5,987 nt of DNA, from NCBI GenBank assembly GCA_035648415.1, contig DASRLO010000002.1, positions 1 to 5,987 on the forward strand, read 5' to 3'. The stretch comes from DATARH01 sp035648415 (lineage in GTDB: Bacteria; Pseudomonadota; Alphaproteobacteria; ATCC43930; CGMCC-115725). This document shows positions 5,266 through 5,987 of this stretch, piece after piece. Positions within the stretch are counted from its first letter, which is position 1, and each line of letters begins with the position of its first letter. The position numbers and the translations under genes are program-made. Under the pieces are notes generated by a model that was not told the DNA's origin, did no database searches, and was given only the letters and a program-made list of their open reading frames with translations.

Positions 5266-5987
5266 ATGTCGCGACGCCGGCAGATTTACGAAGGCTCGGC
5301 CAAGGTGCTGTTCGAGGGCCCCGAGCCCGGCACCCTGGTGCAGTATTTCAAGGACGACGCCGCCGCCTTCAACAAGCAGAAGCGCGGGACGATCACCGGC
5401 AAGGGCGTGCTCAACAACAGGATCTGCGAATTCCTGATGCTGAAGCTCGCCGAGATCGGTATCCCGACGCATTTCGTCCGCCGCCTCAACATGCGCGAGC
5501 AGCTGGTGCGCGAGGTCGAGATCATCCCGCTGCGCGTCGTCGTACGCAACCTCGCCGCCGGGTCGCTCGCCAAGCGGCTCGGTCTCGCCGAGGGCGCGGC
5601 GCTGCCCCGCTCGATCATCGAATACCACTACAAGAAGGCCGAATTCGGCGACCCCCTCGTCAGCGAGGAGCACATCACCGCCTTTGCCTGGGCGAGCACC
5701 CAGGACCTCGACGAGATCATGCAGATTTCATTGAGGATCAACGATTTCCTCAGCGGCCTCTTTCTCGGCGTCGGCATTCGCCTCATCGATTTCGGCCTCG
5801 AGTTCGGCCGGCTCTACAGCGACGACGACATGCGCATCGTCGTCGCCGACGAGATCAGCCCCGACAACATGCGGCTGTGGGACATCCGCACCAACGAGAA
5901 GCTCGACAAGGACCGCTTCCGCGAGGATCTCGAAAAAATCGCCGAGGGCTATCAGGAAGTCGCCCGCCGGCTCGGCATCCTGCCCGA
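5266..5987 (+). CDS. purC: SAICAR synthetase (3' end cut by window edge)
   Basis: PurC ligates aspartate to CAIR using ATP to form SAICAR, the substrate of PurB. 240 codons are visible and the frame is open at the edge; alphaproteobacterial PurC is around 250-260 residues, so only the tail is missing. Landmarks are IYEGSAKVLFEGPEPGTLVQ (7-26), GKGVLNNR (45-52), RRLNMREQL (72-80), VVVRNLAAGS (91-100), DPLVSEEHITAF (129-140), RLIDFGLEFGR (172-182), ADEISPDNMRLWD (194-206) and the C-terminal KLDKDRFRED (212-221). It aligns with E. coli PurC as I recall it, without gaps as far as E179. Three usually conserved positions differ: S11 for Lys, R90 for Glu and G177 for Lys. The fold and most active-site motifs are intact, so a functional enzyme is still the best reading. 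ATG 5266 is preceded by GGGA (5255-5258), 7 nt away. Confidence 0.93.
   Translation, partial: MSRRRQIYEGSAKVLFEGPEPGTLVQYFKDDAAAFNKQKRGTITGKGVLNNRICEFLMLKLAEIGIPTHFVRRLNMREQLVREVEIIPLRVVVRNLAAGSLAKRLGLAEGAALPRSIIEYHYKKAEFGDPLVSEEHITAFAWASTQDLDEIMQISLRINDFLSGLFLGVGIRLIDFGLEFGRLYSDDDMRIVVADEISPDNMRLWDIRTNEKLDKDRFREDLEKIAEGYQEVARRLGILP

Overview
The window is GC-rich, densely packed bacterial DNA, most likely from an alphaproteobacterium, possibly Rhodospirillales-like. The best lineage marker is a small minus-strand gene for a DUF1476 protein, the F1-ATPase inhibitor zeta subunit, which is known from Alphaproteobacteria. It lies between purB and purC, an arrangement I recall as common in that class. 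Coding density is nearly complete: no gene-free stretch exceeds about 65 bases, and all genes except the toxin-antitoxin pair share strong G/C third-position use.

Left part (1-3293). A minus-strand YjlB-like cupin gene runs off the left edge. Its start overlaps, head to head, the start of a plus-strand rRNA/tRNA pseudouridine synthase gene (RluA family, no S4 domain). That gene overlaps purB (adenylosuccinate lyase) by 4 nt (ATGA). purB in turn overlaps a TauD/TfdA-type Fe(II)/2-oxoglutarate dioxygenase gene by 20 nt. The three plus-strand genes look like one translationally coupled operon.

Middle part (3294-4052). A compact toxin-first type II toxin-antitoxin module follows: an 85-aa RelE/ParE-fold toxin and a 150-aa antitoxin with a C-terminal Xre helix-turn-helix. 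A perfect 9-3-9 palindrome lies between a consensus -35 box and the toxin's GTG start, and is very probably the autoregulatory operator. The geometry suggests a leaderless toxin message, while the antitoxin has a strong Shine-Dalgarno. Codon use here (AGA, AGG, CTA, TTA, ATA) differs from the neighbours and suggests later acquisition.

Right part (4064-5987). The zeta-subunit gene converges on the antitoxin gene, with 11 bp between stop codons, and diverges from an NRDE/TANGO2-family gene. After a 65-bp gap holding a good promoter comes purC (SAICAR synthetase), cut by the right edge about 10-20 residues before its expected end. PurC and PurB catalyse consecutive steps: PurC makes SAICAR and PurB splits it to AICAR and fumarate, and PurB also acts in AMP synthesis. 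This purC carries non-consensus residues at three positions that I recall as strongly conserved (S11, R90, G177), which is the most intriguing protein-level observation. I see no CRISPR array, tRNA, rRNA or insertion sequence.
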